Source: Polytrichum commune (taxonomy: Eukaryota; Streptophyta; Polytrichopsida; Polytrichales; Polytrichaceae). Taken from it: a stretch of 64,000 bases of DNA. Below are positions 46,801-58,220 of this stretch, one piece after another (the stretch's first letter is position 1; each line of letters opens with the position of its first letter). Position numbers and translations under genes: made by a program. A model generated the notes under the pieces. It was not told the DNA's origin, made no database searches, and was given only the letters and a program-made list of their open reading frames with translations. The stretch covers positions 8,432,001 to 8,496,000 of the forward strand of contig OX485809.1 in assembly GCA_950295325.1 (NCBI GenBank). The letters are read 5' to 3'.

Positions 46801-47762
46801 GAAAGTGGATAATAGTCGAGGGACTCAGTAGCCCTAGGGGCATGTTGTGACCTTGAAGTCTTAAACCTCTCTTTGGTGGAAAAGGCTGAGACCCTCCCAC
46901 TTCACTTTACACTAGAGCTTGAGGGCCTAAAGGACCAAGGGGGTTTGAATGGATGAAAAACCTACATGACATGCAATAGAGAGTGTTTCATTGTCTATGG
47001 GATATTGTGCTAAGCCTGCCTCAAAGAGGTGGGTCTAGCACAAAACCAGGAGACCATGACACTTCAAATTCTGACAACCCTTGGTGCAAACCTTGGTTTA
47101 TTACATCTTCTTGTGTAGAAGGGCCCACATGAGTGTACAGTAATGAAATAATCTTTGGTTGAGAGCCTAATTGCGTATGTCTTTATACCACTCTTGAAGG
47201 CCTGTGACCACACAAGATTCGATTTGAATTTTTCATTTGGATGATTTTCAGGACCCTCACAATTTCATGGTGATGGTCAAGGCAAGAGGGTAAAGTGGCC
47301 CTAAGATAACTGCTCATGGCAGAAATTGATGATGAAAAGTGATAAGGAGGCAAAGCCTTAAGGAATGGGTCAATAGTTATGTATAATTGGCAGTACCTGA
47401 GTGCAGTTCACATTTGGAAGTTTATCAAGTCCAAAGACGCCTTCACATCCTGGCTTTCGTTTCCTTGGGAGGTGCTCTCAGACTCTTAAGGTGGCAAACC
47501 TGAGAAACATGTCCAGCCACTGCACCCTAGTAACTTTTTGAGCTCTATTATAAATGAGTTTGAAATGGTGCAAAGTGCCATTGAAACTACATTTACAGCA
47601 CATCTTCATAATGTTTAAAGTTTCCAGTAAGTGTTACATAGATGGAACTAACATGAAAGGTGGGCTTCTGTAAAACAGTTGAAAGTGAAGGTGAAGGAGA
47701 ATTGGCGAGAAAATGAGGAATTGCTTGACAATTACGGCTACAGTGGCAAGATTCGGCTGTGA
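40900..47762 (+). CDS. ERA: Era-like GTPase, probably chloroplast-targeted
   Basis: Nine exons join in phase to 441 aa: 40900-41332, 42586-42731, 43532-43672, 44670-44783, 45263-45388, 45722-45820, 46005-46106, 46390-46470 and 47679-47762. Era binds 16S-type rRNA and assists small-subunit assembly, here presumably in plastids. Residues 1-100 are Ala/Ser/Arg-rich and transit-peptide-like. G motifs are visible: GKPNVGKST (G1), PQTTRH (switch), DTPG (G3), NKKDL (G4) and TSAKQGRG (G5). The C-terminal KH domain includes [24 protein letters not shown] and ends [20 protein letters not shown]. Length and ending match plant Era. All introns have GT..AG borders; several host repeats (introns 1, 2, 4 and 8). 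Start is the first ATG after the GA-rich leader. Confidence 0.95.
41421..42172. mobile_element. Foldback element with about 350-bp arms in Era intron 1
   Basis: Sequence from about 41,421 to 41,787 is the approximate reverse complement of about 41,826 to 42,172. Paired landmarks: 'caatatttgagtggtgtatg' with 'taccactcaaatgtaggtg', 'cttgaaatgacaatctgcg' with 'gcagattgccatttcaag', and 'gactgatccaaccgcg' with 'cacggttggattgacctg'. The loop is about 38 bases. Transcribed as part of the Era pre-mRNA it would form a long hairpin. The arms are related to elements at 48.7, 51.6 and 55.3 kb. Confidence 0.85.
42330..42465. repeat. Three copies of a GTTCACAGTCCCTTTG motif in Era intron 1
   Basis: 'gttcacagtccctttg' recurs three times (near 42,325, 42,380 and 42,440), each followed by related 'cttcacat' or 'ttcact' sequence; period about 57-60 bp. 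Confidence 0.75.
42873..43435. mobile_element. Possible inverted-repeat element in Era intron 2
   Basis: Left end 'ggtgttgggaatgggtattt' resembles the complement of the right end 'ataatgatacccacacaaca'. The interior is full of 'gggtat' and 'gatacc' words in both orientations. No target duplication was resolved. Confidence 0.4.
44971..45130. repeat. Poly-G tract and family-E fragment in Era intron 4
   Basis: G7 and G15 runs (44971-44977 and 44980-44994) are followed at about 45,003-45,130 by a fragment matching the family at 48.85 kb ('gatactcatatgagctcca', 'atggctacagccttgat'). Confidence 0.7.
46800..47301. mobile_element. Tourist-like MITE, family A, diverged copy in Era intron 8
   Basis: It matches the 62.8-kb family member in order: 'tttggtggaaaaggc', 'accaggagaccatgacactt', 'ctttggttgagagcctaa', 'ctcacaatttcatggt' and the right end 'gtggccctaa'. 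The left end is degraded. TAA follows the right end at 47302-47304. Confidence 0.75.
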
Positions 47763-48043
47763 GTACACTCAAAAGAGTTTCTTGGCTGAAGAAATTTTGT
47801 AAATTTACAGTAGATGTATTAGCATTTTAAAGGTGGCACAAAGATATTCTTTCCTTTCCATTGTATTCAGTTTTTTTTTGCAATCATAGGCTTTGTACGA
47901 TTTTCAACTTGGTGTGTGTGTTGTCCCTGAAGATTTGTTTGCAACTTGCCTGGCAGTAATCTTCTCACTTTGCCTATTTTATTATCTTTAGTCCATCAAG
48001 AGGAGTGATAGCTGTCTGTTTTATACTTAAAATTCTCTATGAT

Positions 48044-48049
48044 AATAAA
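48044..48049 (+). terminator. Possible polyadenylation signal of the Era gene
   Basis: AATAAA lies about 280 bases after the Era stop codon. Confidence 0.4.
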
Positions 48050-48654
48050 ATGAAATTGGCAGCTTCTTCTCTTTCTTTTTAAATTTTTTTTAGTAAAATT
48101 ACTAGTTTGAAAATTTCCCAACTATGAGACAAGGTGTAGTTGGGAGTTGTTGCAATGGGTGTAGTATACCTCCTTTGGTTCTATTTTGTTTCTAGTTCCT
48201 ATCTGGCTTTGGGAGAGAACTCTGAGGCCAAAGCTTGGGATAGGATTTGTAGGAGGCCATTACTCGTGGACAAACTTTCCATGTTTCTCTTCATTTCACG
48301 GATTGTACCAACAGGGGGAACGATAATTGAGGTCAAATCCACTCTGCAACTACAAATATACCTTGTATGTGAAAGCAAAAAATTGTAGTTGGTAGTCAAA
48401 AGGGAGCCCAAATTAAAATCACAAATACTTGAAACAGTTGTGTATTTCCCTTTCAAGCTTAGCTGAACAACTCTGTTCTACTTTCTTGATGGAACTTAAC
48501 CTTTGAGATGAATTGGGTGTAATCCAAGGACTTTGGCAAATGCATTGAGTTAAAACATGTCATGCTATGTAAAGTAACAACAAAGTCTCTCTTAGTTGGG
48601 GATTTAGTGTGTTCCTAAGCATGTTCTTGAATGCTTTCTCAGTAAGGTGGTTTT

Positions 48655-49045
48655 TATATCTATCCGAGGTAGATGTGCCCAATTTGATTACTTTTCTTAA
48701 TTGGACACCTATATTTGAGCGGTGTGTGGTTAGGTCTGGCTCCAAAAATGGCTACTGGTTAATAGAGATTGGACCACATGCTCAAAATATGATAACCATT
48801 CTAGGTTCAATAGTCAACATAATTGGGGGGACTTGTATAACCTTTTCATGAGCATGAAAATCTTCACTTGGATATTGAATAAGATATTCATATGAGCTCC
48901 ATAAGCTGTAAGGTGAAGTTGCTATGGCCTCAATTTGGATTTAGCTAACCATCTCTTAGTCCGTAATTGCTTTTTTCATATCCTAGTAGAAATGGGCTAG
49001 TTGGAAAAAGTTACCCTTCAAGACGCATCTACCATATCTAGATAT
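48655..49045. mobile_element. MITE-like element, family E, copy 1
   Basis: The left end 'atatctatccgaggtagatg' and the complement of the right end 'catctaccatatctagatat' form an imperfect terminal inverted repeat. The interior ('accacatgctcaaaatatga', 'agatattcatatgagctcca', 'gggctagttggaaaaagtta') is shared with copies at 51.5-52.4 and 55.2-55.5 kb. No coding capacity. Confidence 0.75.
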
Positions 49046-51510
49046 TCCAAATTGGTGGCAATTTGAATCACCATGGCCTCCACTTACATCCAAACCTCAT
49101 CTGTCTTCCACAATTACATAGAGATCCCTTTGCTACTAATGACATAGTTAGATCGCTACTAATGAAATTTTAAGGGTATAAGGGTTCAACAATTCATTAG
49201 TAGCGAATCTAACACTTCCTCCTCTGATGAACCAACACGAGAACACGATGTGAAGGTGGTGGATGTTCTCATAATCTCTGTGTGCTTATTAAGTAAGATT
49301 TTAGGGTGTTGGTTTTAGTATTCTCTACCTTATTGGTTCAGATTAGATCACTTTTCCTACATACTATAAGGTGAATAGTTAATGAACCATCTATAATACA
49401 AAAGGAGGTCTTAACAACATGGTTTTGATTTTAAAATCAACACAATCATATCATCATGGTCCAAAATAAAGCAAAATTGTGTTGTTTTGGTACCTGGTTG
49501 TGTTGCATGGAAGTGTGTTATTTGGACCTATAACCGATCATTGTTAGTCCAAGAGCAAAAGGGTCATCAAGACTTCTTCAAAATGATTCATCCATGGATG
49601 CACAATATCATCCATAAAGCTTAGATTATGTCCTTGAGCTCATGATCGTATGACCGATAACCAACTCGAGTAGGTCTTTGAAACTTGTGGCTTGTCATCC
49701 ACTCTCCTCTTATTGGTTACCTAGTCCATATGTTTCTACTAATGTAGGTAGTTGCTAATATATTTGCAACATTAAACTAGGATTTTGAAGGAATGCCAAT
49801 TTGTCTCAATGTCTTAGCGGAACCCAATAGAACATATTATCACGGGAACTCGAAGGCCATAAGGTGCTTCTTATCACATGTTTTTGTGCGTGTCAAAACT
49901 AGAATAGGGCCTCTTAGTCACTTAATGACCTAATGTATGCCAAGGGAAGGCATTCATGAACTTGGCTTTGCCTACACTTCATCCTCGTCATTAGTAGAGC
50001 CCAAGTTGTTCAATCTACACCAAATATTTAGATAAGCATCATGGATACCCATAATTAGTATAAGGAGAGTGGACTCACATTTGCATCAGTACATTAAAAT
50101 ACTAACGATTCTTCTTCTTTTTCTTTTCTCTTTGAGCACAAAGTGTCTTCAATACTAATTAATGGTTTTGATGTGTGTGTATAATTAGCATCCCAATTAG
50201 TGGATCCATAAAAATTGTTAATTACATGGCCGTTCAAAATGCACGGCCTTTCTTTAAGTAGGCTGGAAAGTACACTAATAACCCTATTAGTGTGGGTGGA
50301 ACATTAACTTGGAAATAATTAGTGTGGGTCACACTAAGTTTCTAGTCAAGGTGGAAATAATGTGTGTCCTAGACCCTAGCCTTTCAATCAACACATTCAA
50401 TAATAGTTATAGGATAGAAATAGCACAAAATAAAACACTCACCCACATTTGTTTTCCAGGAAAACAATCAATGTGGTCCACATTATTTCTCATTATAAAA
50501 GTGGGCTTCGAAGACCCACGGTATTAAGATTATTTAAAGTACTTTTATAAAACCTGAAGACATGTTATGTTGAATGACAAGTCAAGACACCACACCTAGC
50601 TCAATTTAAAATTACAACCGCCATGTTTCCAACATTCATGGTTTTTTTAAGGTCACCATATTGGTAACCTTGGAATATTGTGTCATAATTGATAGTGTAA
50701 CTATATATCTCGACAAGAAGTACATTGTGTTTCTTCCAAATCCATTGTTGCAAATGTTAATATGTTAACATTGCATTGATCCCCATGGTGGTGTGATTCA
50801 TGGTAGGTCACACCAACAAATTGTTGTGTATCATATCATTAAACCAAAAGACAATTTAAGTTGCAACTGTAATTCACGGTGTTGGGCAGCTTTTCACGTT
50901 ACCACAACCGGTTGAAGCTAGGGTTTAGGGTTGCCAATTGCCTTGTAGATATTCTCATGAACGCCTGACCAAAGTTTCCAAAGAGAGATATTTTATAACA
51001 TAATCAATGAAAGATGAGCAATTATGAATGAAACTGGTAGGACAAGTACGGGTTTTTTGCACACTATAGTTCAGACACTCTTGTTAAGTGTTGGAGTTTA
51101 AAAACAACATTACATATGCAATTCTTTGTAACCTTGATTTTGAGCATTTTTATTGAGCAACCAACATCCACATAAACCTTAAAGATTAAACAAGATTGAC
51201 ATATGACATAAAAAACTATGTGGTTATCTTGGGGGACATGCCAAAAAATTACTTATTATACTATAAAAAGAAAATGGTTTAAAGTTGCTTCTGTTTCAAC
51301 AATTTAAGGGCGATTGGTACCTCTTGGAGACTCATAAAACATCGTAGAGGGCTCCCTATTCCAACACAAAATTTATTTTTGCCCCTCAAAATGTGCCATG
51401 TGTCATGCGCACATTTGCCGTGATCCACTTGTATCCCATATGGAAACTACAATGCCTTTAAGAATAAGTTAGTATGCCTTTAAGTCACACCTCCCATGGT
51501 ATGGCTTAGT
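49046..51510. other. Intergenic DNA without recognised features
   Basis: No coding exon or RNA gene was found. A stretch at about 50,270-50,520 has GTGTGGGTC/CACATTATT words in opposite orientations and could be a small degraded inverted-repeat element. Confidence 0.55.
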
Positions 51511-51549
51511 AACACTTTATGTGAGTGATTGTTGGCATATAATTCATCA

Positions 51550-52375
51550 CTCTCAATGGAAGCTCAAGGTAGACGCACCTAATCAATTACTTATCTTAAT
51601 CGGACAAATGGATTTGAGTGGTGTGTGGATAGGTGTGGCTCCAAGAACAAGCACCGTTAAAAAAAAAAAAAAAAGAAGAAAAAAAAGGTTTAAAAGAATT
51701 TGGACTACATGCTCAAAATATATTACCATTCTATGTTCAATAATCAACATATTTGGAGGGACGTATATGATCATTGAAAGAGCACAAAAATCGTCACTTT
51801 GATAATGAATTAGATATTCGCACGAGATCCATGAATTACAAGGGAAGTGGCTACAACATTTGATTTGGATTCGCTAGCCATTCTGGTATTAAGTAATCAC
51901 TTGTCGCATGTCATAGGAGAAGTGGGCTAGTCGGAAGAAGTAACCATTTAAGGGTGAGTTTCCATGTAGGCTTCTCACCCACCAAATTCTAGAAAATAAT
52001 GGGTCGGAGGTGTTCGCATGTACTTAAGCACAAAGCCACCATCCAACCACATAATTTTGGCGGTCCATTAGAATATGGTGGACACGGACCACTAGACTTC
52101 CATGCGCCCACTAAAGAATCATCAACCTACAAGTGTTGGTCACCGTAGGTTTTGACCACAACTAGTTTCTAGAAGCAGGCAAAGGTTTAAACCTAGAAGA
52201 GGAGGTGAGTATATGGGCCCAGACTTGAAAAGATGGGCAGTAGCTAGTTGGCACATATGAACCTTGTCCCACCATATTCCCTCTACATTTTGAGCGGGCT
52301 TGTCCTTCTTCACACTAGAATTCGGTGAGCAAGCGACCTACATGGAAACCCGCCCTAAATCCCATATATTTTAGA
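51550..52375. mobile_element. Family E element, copy 2, interrupted by a MITE
   Basis: 'ggacaaatggatttgagtgg', 'ctacatgctcaaaatatatt' and 'gggctagtcggaagaagtaa' match copy 1 in order. An A-rich insertion (about 51,659-51,690) and a complete family B MITE (51952-52355) disrupt it. Confidence 0.75.
51952..52355. mobile_element. Tourist-like MITE, family B, 404 bp
   Basis: Left end 'gggtgagtttccatgtaggc' and complement of the right end 'gggcgggtttccatgtaggt' are inverted repeats, both continuing to a CTCACC word. TAA flanks both sides (51949-51951 and 52356-52358). It is inserted into the family E copy. Confidence 0.87.
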
Positions 52376-52453
52376 CCCTTTCACTAAGGTACAATGAAAT
52401 TACAAAAGCACGTGCCACCCACCGTGGCGATCGGAAACCGTAAAGCTAGGCAA

Positions 52454-52470
52454 GGGGGGGGGGGGGGGGG
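52454..52470. repeat. G17 homopolymer
   Basis: Seventeen consecutive G residues are visible, a possible G-quadruplex former. Confidence 0.9.
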
Positions 52471-54534
52471 CACATTCAAATGAGTGCACCGGCACTACAA
52501 ATGAAAAAACAAAAATGACTCGTACCCAAGATTTTGTGTCCGACTTTGCCGCCGATTAACATTGCCTCTTTTTGTCGAGCCTCGAGAAAGAAAGCCTTTT
52601 CCCCTTTGCGGATGTGGTGGGCAAAAGGTTGGCCAAAATGTGAGCATGTCCCCTCGTGTGGTCCAAACAATGCGAGGGTTCGCGGCTCGACTCCAAAACA
52701 TTGTGAATCGGGAATCACATCTTGTCTCCCGGGGTTGGGAGATGGATGTGTGTCTAGACCGGAGGTGAAGAAGGTACTTGTCCCTCAAATATCTAATCCG
52801 GGTGACATGGGAGTAGCACTTTTCCCCTCATCAACTTTCTAGCCTCTTCGGTAGTGGACACAATGCAACACAACACAACAAAACAAAACACAACACAACA
52901 CGGTCTCAACGATGCCGCCCCTCCTTGGTGACAAAGAGATATTCTTTCCCCTTCCCTAAACCATCTCAAGTCTCAACATGCTCACTCCGATGATCGAGTC
53001 CGCAATGATTAGGATTAGCCTTAAGATATTCACCACACCAACCCCTCCGTCACCAAGTTGCTAGGTCAATTCGATATGCTTGCTTAGATAGATAGATAGT
53101 TAGATAGATAGATGGTAGGCACTCATGATGTTTTGGAAGCGCTTTTGATTCTCCCTACTTGCTTTGTAGGTTCTTCTTGGTGGCCGCGCGTTGTTTTAGA
53201 ATGGTGAGAGTTGTAGACGTTTGTTCTTTTTCCTCGTCCGTTCTTAGTTTTTTTTTTAAAGTTACTATAGTGTTTCTTATCGACACATACATGATATTAC
53301 TCTTATGAGATACTCAAAATGGGTGAGCCCATTTGCCAAGTTATTCAAGGGCAAACCGATCTGCACTCATGTCACATGAAATGTTGACGTTCATTTTCTT
53401 TTATGTTTCTATTGTTACATGTACATGGCACGTCTCGGCCGGCCTCTCACCCCCGTTCCCCTTCTAAAAGGAGTTGCATGGTGAGAGGTTTGTCAAACGT
53501 TCAATGGTTTTCACGCCGAGCGTTCACGGTGATGATCACTGACATGCTTGGCATGTGTAAGCTTACACTTGGGACTTGATGTTGGTGGACATCATGGATA
53601 CTAACGACATAGTTCAATTAAATGTTAAATCACATACATGTTGCAGTAAGACTGGGATTAGCTAAGTGCTGCCCGTTTAGTGTCATGAAATGAACAATTC
53701 TCATGATGCAAAATGTTCAGTTTGTGAAAGAGGCCCTAAACAAGAAGGCCAAATTTCCCTACCGCTAAATAATGCTATGTAAGTGTGTAAGTTAAGTTTG
53801 TTAGTTCTCGAAGCATGCATATATATAGAGCATGAATGGGTCCCAGTCAAACATGTCCTCATCCCACCCACATCTACTTTCAATCCACATGGGGTAACTA
53901 AATGCAAGTTGTCCCAGAATTGAAGTGATGAGGATTCGTGCTAAATAATTGCAGTGGACATTAATAGGACATGTAGAATTATTACAGGAGGAAAATCGTG
54001 AAACTTACTACGTGGACTGTTTAAACTTAGCTCTCAATAAATTAAGCAAATCCCATACCCGGTTTAGCACAGCGAAATGGGGTTTGTATTCAGTTGACCC
54101 AGTGGACTCCCCTCGATCAATGTGAATATATCCATGAATTTTGGGGGCAGTGTGTATTTTGGACAAGTTTTATTATATTTGACATGCAATGTTGACGTTG
54201 CACAAAACAGTAACAATGCATGTCAATTGACACACCCAATATAAAAGATGAGATGTAGTGTGACTTGTGAAGAAAAAAACCATACAACACGTTAATTGAC
54301 ACGTTAGAAATTGAGATGACGACATGTACTACTACGCATGCGACATTGAGGTGACATTTTAGAAAAACAAAAATGTAGATGTAAATTGACATTCATTTTA
54401 TGTTTTTGAAAACGTCACGTGACACTTTTGGATTTGAAGTTGAATGTGAAATGAAATTTGTCACACATACTCACTGTTGCTTGAGGGGTGGAGGTTGAAG
54501 GTCCTCCACCTCCACCGGTGTAGCTACAGTTGAA
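52471..54534. other. Intergenic DNA with microsatellites
   Basis: Holds an ACAAC/AAAC tract (52861-52901) and a GATA tract (53085-53114). Overlapping open frames at 52.5-52.84 kb on both strands show no domain. No gene is supported. Confidence 0.6.
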
Positions 54535-55017
54535 GGGCCGCTTCACATGCAAGCCAAGAGCCGTGACCATGAAATTGTGAGAGGCCAAAAGAGAGTGTCC
54601 AAAGGCCGTCCCAACACACCTCCAAAATCATGTAGTGTGGTCACGGATCCTCAAGTACCCTGTGAAGTCATATGTGACCAAGCTCTCAACTAAATGCTAT
54701 TTCAATGAATTTCTATTCATGGGGGGTCCTCACACATGATAAAATAGAATAAACCAACGGTTGTGAGCATTCGGAGTGTCATGGTCTCCCGGTTTTGTGT
54801 TAGAAAATAGTCCAAGTGACCATGAAACTTGATTCGTTCGATGCCATGTAGGAATCCATGTAGACTTTACATCCATCTTGCATTCACATACTCCATTGGT
54901 CCCTCAAGCATAGCGTGAAGCGAACTTGGACCGGCTCCGCCTTTTCCACCAATGAGAGTGCTTGAAGTGTAATGGTCACGGGTTCACGGGCTCTCAGTCT
55001 CATGTGTGAAGTGGCCC
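54535..55017. mobile_element. Tourist-like MITE, family A, inverted copy, 483 bp
   Basis: Ends read 'gggccgcttcacatgcaagc' and 'catgtgtgaagtggccc'; the element is the reverse complement of the 62.8-kb copy along its whole length. TAA follows at 55018-55020; the left flank is GAA, so the duplication is imperfect. Confidence 0.9.
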
Positions 55018-55194
55018 TAAGGTGACTCCTACCAGCCATTCCAATTGAAAGTTTTTTCGGAATAATGAACCCTAATTTATGCATAGAATATTCTCCTTTC
55101 GAACTAATATTAAGCTGCCCATCATTGGGGCTAGGAAAATTTCCAAATCTTAGGAGTGAGGGAACTTTGCCCCGTGGGCTAGATTGTATTGTAT

Positions 55195-55515
55195 CTAAGG
55201 TAGATGGGCCATCATAAACGGTTACTTTTTCCGACTAGCCCATTCCCTAGTACGAGATGGTTAGCAAATCCAAATCCAAATCGGTGCCATAGCCACTTTT
55301 CTCATAATCTATGGAGCTCATGTGAATATCTTATCTAATATTGTATCAAAGTGAAGGTTTTTGTGCTCATTGAATGGTCATATAGAGTTCCTCCAAATTA
55401 TATTGACTATTGATCTTAAAATGGTTATCATATTTTGAGCATGCTATCAATCTCTTTCAAAGACATGTCTTTTTGGGATCTGTTTCCGGAGCCACACAAA
55501 CCACATACTACTCAG
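55195..55515. mobile_element. Family E element, copy 3, inverted
   Basis: Reverse-complement match to 48,655-49,045: 'ttttccgactagccc', 'tatggagctcatgtgaatat', 'tcatattttgagcatg' and 'gagccacacaaaccacatac'. Confidence 0.8.
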
Positions 55516-55914
55516 ATGCCCAAGAGCATCCACTTATGAGCATTCGGTTGAACCGGTGAACCATTTAGACGTTTAGGGTTTCAAATGGGGCATGCTATTT
55601 AGTCCTCCTAGGCCGAGGTTTGAGGTAGCGAGTTTTATGACGGAAAACTATCACGTATGGTTATGAGGGATTACATGTATCCTAACAAGAAAAGTAACCA
55701 AATAAGGGCTCTCTACCTTAGTTGTACATACAACTCAACAATTGAGGAATTTTACTATATATATATACTAGATTGAAATCTTCCCGAATGTTTGTTATCC
55801 AAGGGGGTGCACCTTTCAAAACATGTATGAGTATACGCGAGTGCACAAAAGGGGTATTTGAACTTTTGTGTACTATGTACACATACACTACACAAATTAT
55901 AACCCGTGGTTATG

Positions 55915-56203
55915 TCACGGGGAGGTCACTCCCTCTTTAATTAATGCATACACATGCGCTCCGGACCTATTTATCGGGGGCTATTTACCTTGCAGAAATA
56001 ATTATAAGGTATGGTATTTTTCAAAATAAAGGTAAATGCTTGTATTTTAATACACCCTATCAATCATTGTTTTGGGGGGGGGATCATTTTAAAATACCCT
56101 AATTTATTAATACTACATTTATTTTTCTTATACCCCAAGTAACCAATTTTCTTGACTTTACCCCCCACCCCATTTTTTTTTCTCATATTCCAAACGTTGT
56201 CTT
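55915..56203. repeat. Dispersed repeat, partner of 38,852-39,130
   Basis: Same ordered blocks as the 38.9-kb copy, in the same orientation, ending near a C/T-rich homopolymeric stretch at about 56,160-56,180. Confidence 0.88.
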
Positions 56204-57875
56204 TTGAGTTTGATGGGTAGGATGGATTCTTGGATGAGTTGTTTGGTTTGTAGTTTGACCTCCAGATTAAATCTATGTACGTGGAGCAAGAGGTATTTGG
56301 TGAAGATGGACATGTTACCTAAATAATTTTGATGCAAATTAACAAAATTGGCAATGGGGCAATATGGATTTTGGGGCCATGGTCATTTTAGATTCCCATA
56401 TGCAAGCATCTACAATTATATTAAAAAATAATTAAGGCACGTCCATTGTCCAATTACGTAGTGTGGCTATGGTCAAGATAAAACCAAATGACAATAATAT
56501 TATTGTTATGTCGGATTCGGATGATGATGTTTGTCATGTTATTGATCTTTCAAATACATCATATTTTCCTTATAGAACTAGGATTCCCACTCCAATCTTG
56601 ATTTTTGTGGATATTGATAAAGCTCTTTACAATGTATTGTAAATAAAATTGGCTCACCAAGGATCTATATCTCAATGTCCACCTCTTCACCTTTCTTCAT
56701 CCTTTCCAAGCTTGAGTATTGTTGGTGTATTGAAACTACTAAAGTCTAGGAGAAGGTCCAATCCAATCTTACCACAATTGATTTTGATAGTATAGATCTG
56801 CGAGATGTCAAACATTTGCCACTTTCTTTTGAAGGTCTTGTTTTGTTTGAGTTGTCCCTAGTGTCTATTGGTGTTCCTAGTGCATATGGCCATTTCATGG
56901 ATGGCATGGATAAGATGTGTGATGGGCACCCTTGGTGTACAATATATATATACATCCCTTGAAATGTCGAGGGTTTGTATACATCTTGGTGTTCACGAAC
57001 ATGACTTACCAATGTATTGCCAATGAGGTCATAAAAACACCCATTGCAAATAATTTCTCCTATAGTGTTGGTAGTGAGCAAACAATCCCTATCAGACTAT
57101 CTCTTAAAATCTTCATCAAACGGCTAAGAACATCACCTGGTATGTTTGTCCCTAGAGATCATTATGAATAATTTTCCCATTTTTATCCCTCCAAATTACT
57201 ATAACTTCATCTCAGTTTCAAAGGCGTTTTGTGTCATAGTGGAATGCGTACATTGGGTAGTATCATGACACTTCAAGACCATTCGGGCTTCAAGTACATC
57301 TATGGCATCAAATTCTTGGGAAATTCCAAAGAGAAAGTATTTGTTTTCAAAATGTTAGTAGATCTTGCAGGGAGTGGTGTGGATCTTGTTAAATGTATGT
57401 AGGCAGAGGAGACATGGAAAATTCATGGATAATGTTCGATTATATCAAATGGTTGAAGGACTAGACCACCTTGGCATGCTATGTGTATAATGGCAAGTAT
57501 TATAAGGTGTTGTGACATGTAATCTAAAGATGGTACAACTTAGACTCTTTTATGAGAAAAGTTGAATCCAATCATGGCAAATAATGGAGTGTCAAATATG
57601 AACTTTATGAGCCCAAATTATGTGCTCATATGTGTTGTTATGCTTAGGGAATGTTAGAATTAGGATTTGATGTTCTCAACACTATATCAAAATATAAAAA
57701 GAGTGCAATTGTTAAAGTTGGATTGGATTCAAGTTAAAAGATAGTGTTCTAGTTTAGTGGAATTAGTTGGGATTATGGCAGATAATTATCAAAGTAGGGG
57801 GATTGGACTTAGGTAGAGTTGGGTTTTATTAACCATGAACGGTTAAGGGATGTTCGTTTAAGGCTCGATGGGGGT
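56204..57875. other. Intergenic DNA with decayed coding-like fragments
   Basis: Plus-strand translations at about 56.75-57.15 kb and 57.2-57.4 kb look protein-like over short stretches but are broken by many stops. No domain is recognisable. Probably an old degraded transposon or pseudogene. Confidence 0.4.
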
Positions 57876-57879
57876 TAGG

Positions 57880-58220
57880 AAAGGGCTAAGGGCATGGCTG
57901 AATTAGGAGGAGGACCATTATCTTTGCTCAAAATCCGGATCCAGGGAATGTGAGTGGGCGGCGGCCGAGTTGTCTCCTCTCTTCGGTTGGTAGAGCTTCG
58001 AAGGTGTGGGCGGAGGCGGAGCCCTGCCCAAGTGGTGAGTTTACTTGCTGGTTGATGTAAATGGAATCTGGGTAGAAGGGAGGGGGATTGTGAGCACCCT
58101 CGGAATCCCGAAAACCCACTGGGCGGAGCAGGGCTCAAGAAGGTAGTTAGCTGGGAGGCGAATGGGTGAAGTAGAAGTGCTGAAATTCGGAATTACATCA
58201 GATTACAACCGCCGCAAGGA
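57880..58220. other. CpG-rich patch, possible first exon or promoter
   Basis: GC and CpG rise sharply here. A plus-strand ATG at about 57,894 opens a short frame (MAELGGGPLSLLKIRIQG) that runs into a good donor (AT|GTGAGT) near 57,949. No matching downstream exon was identified, so a gene is not supported. Confidence 0.3.
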
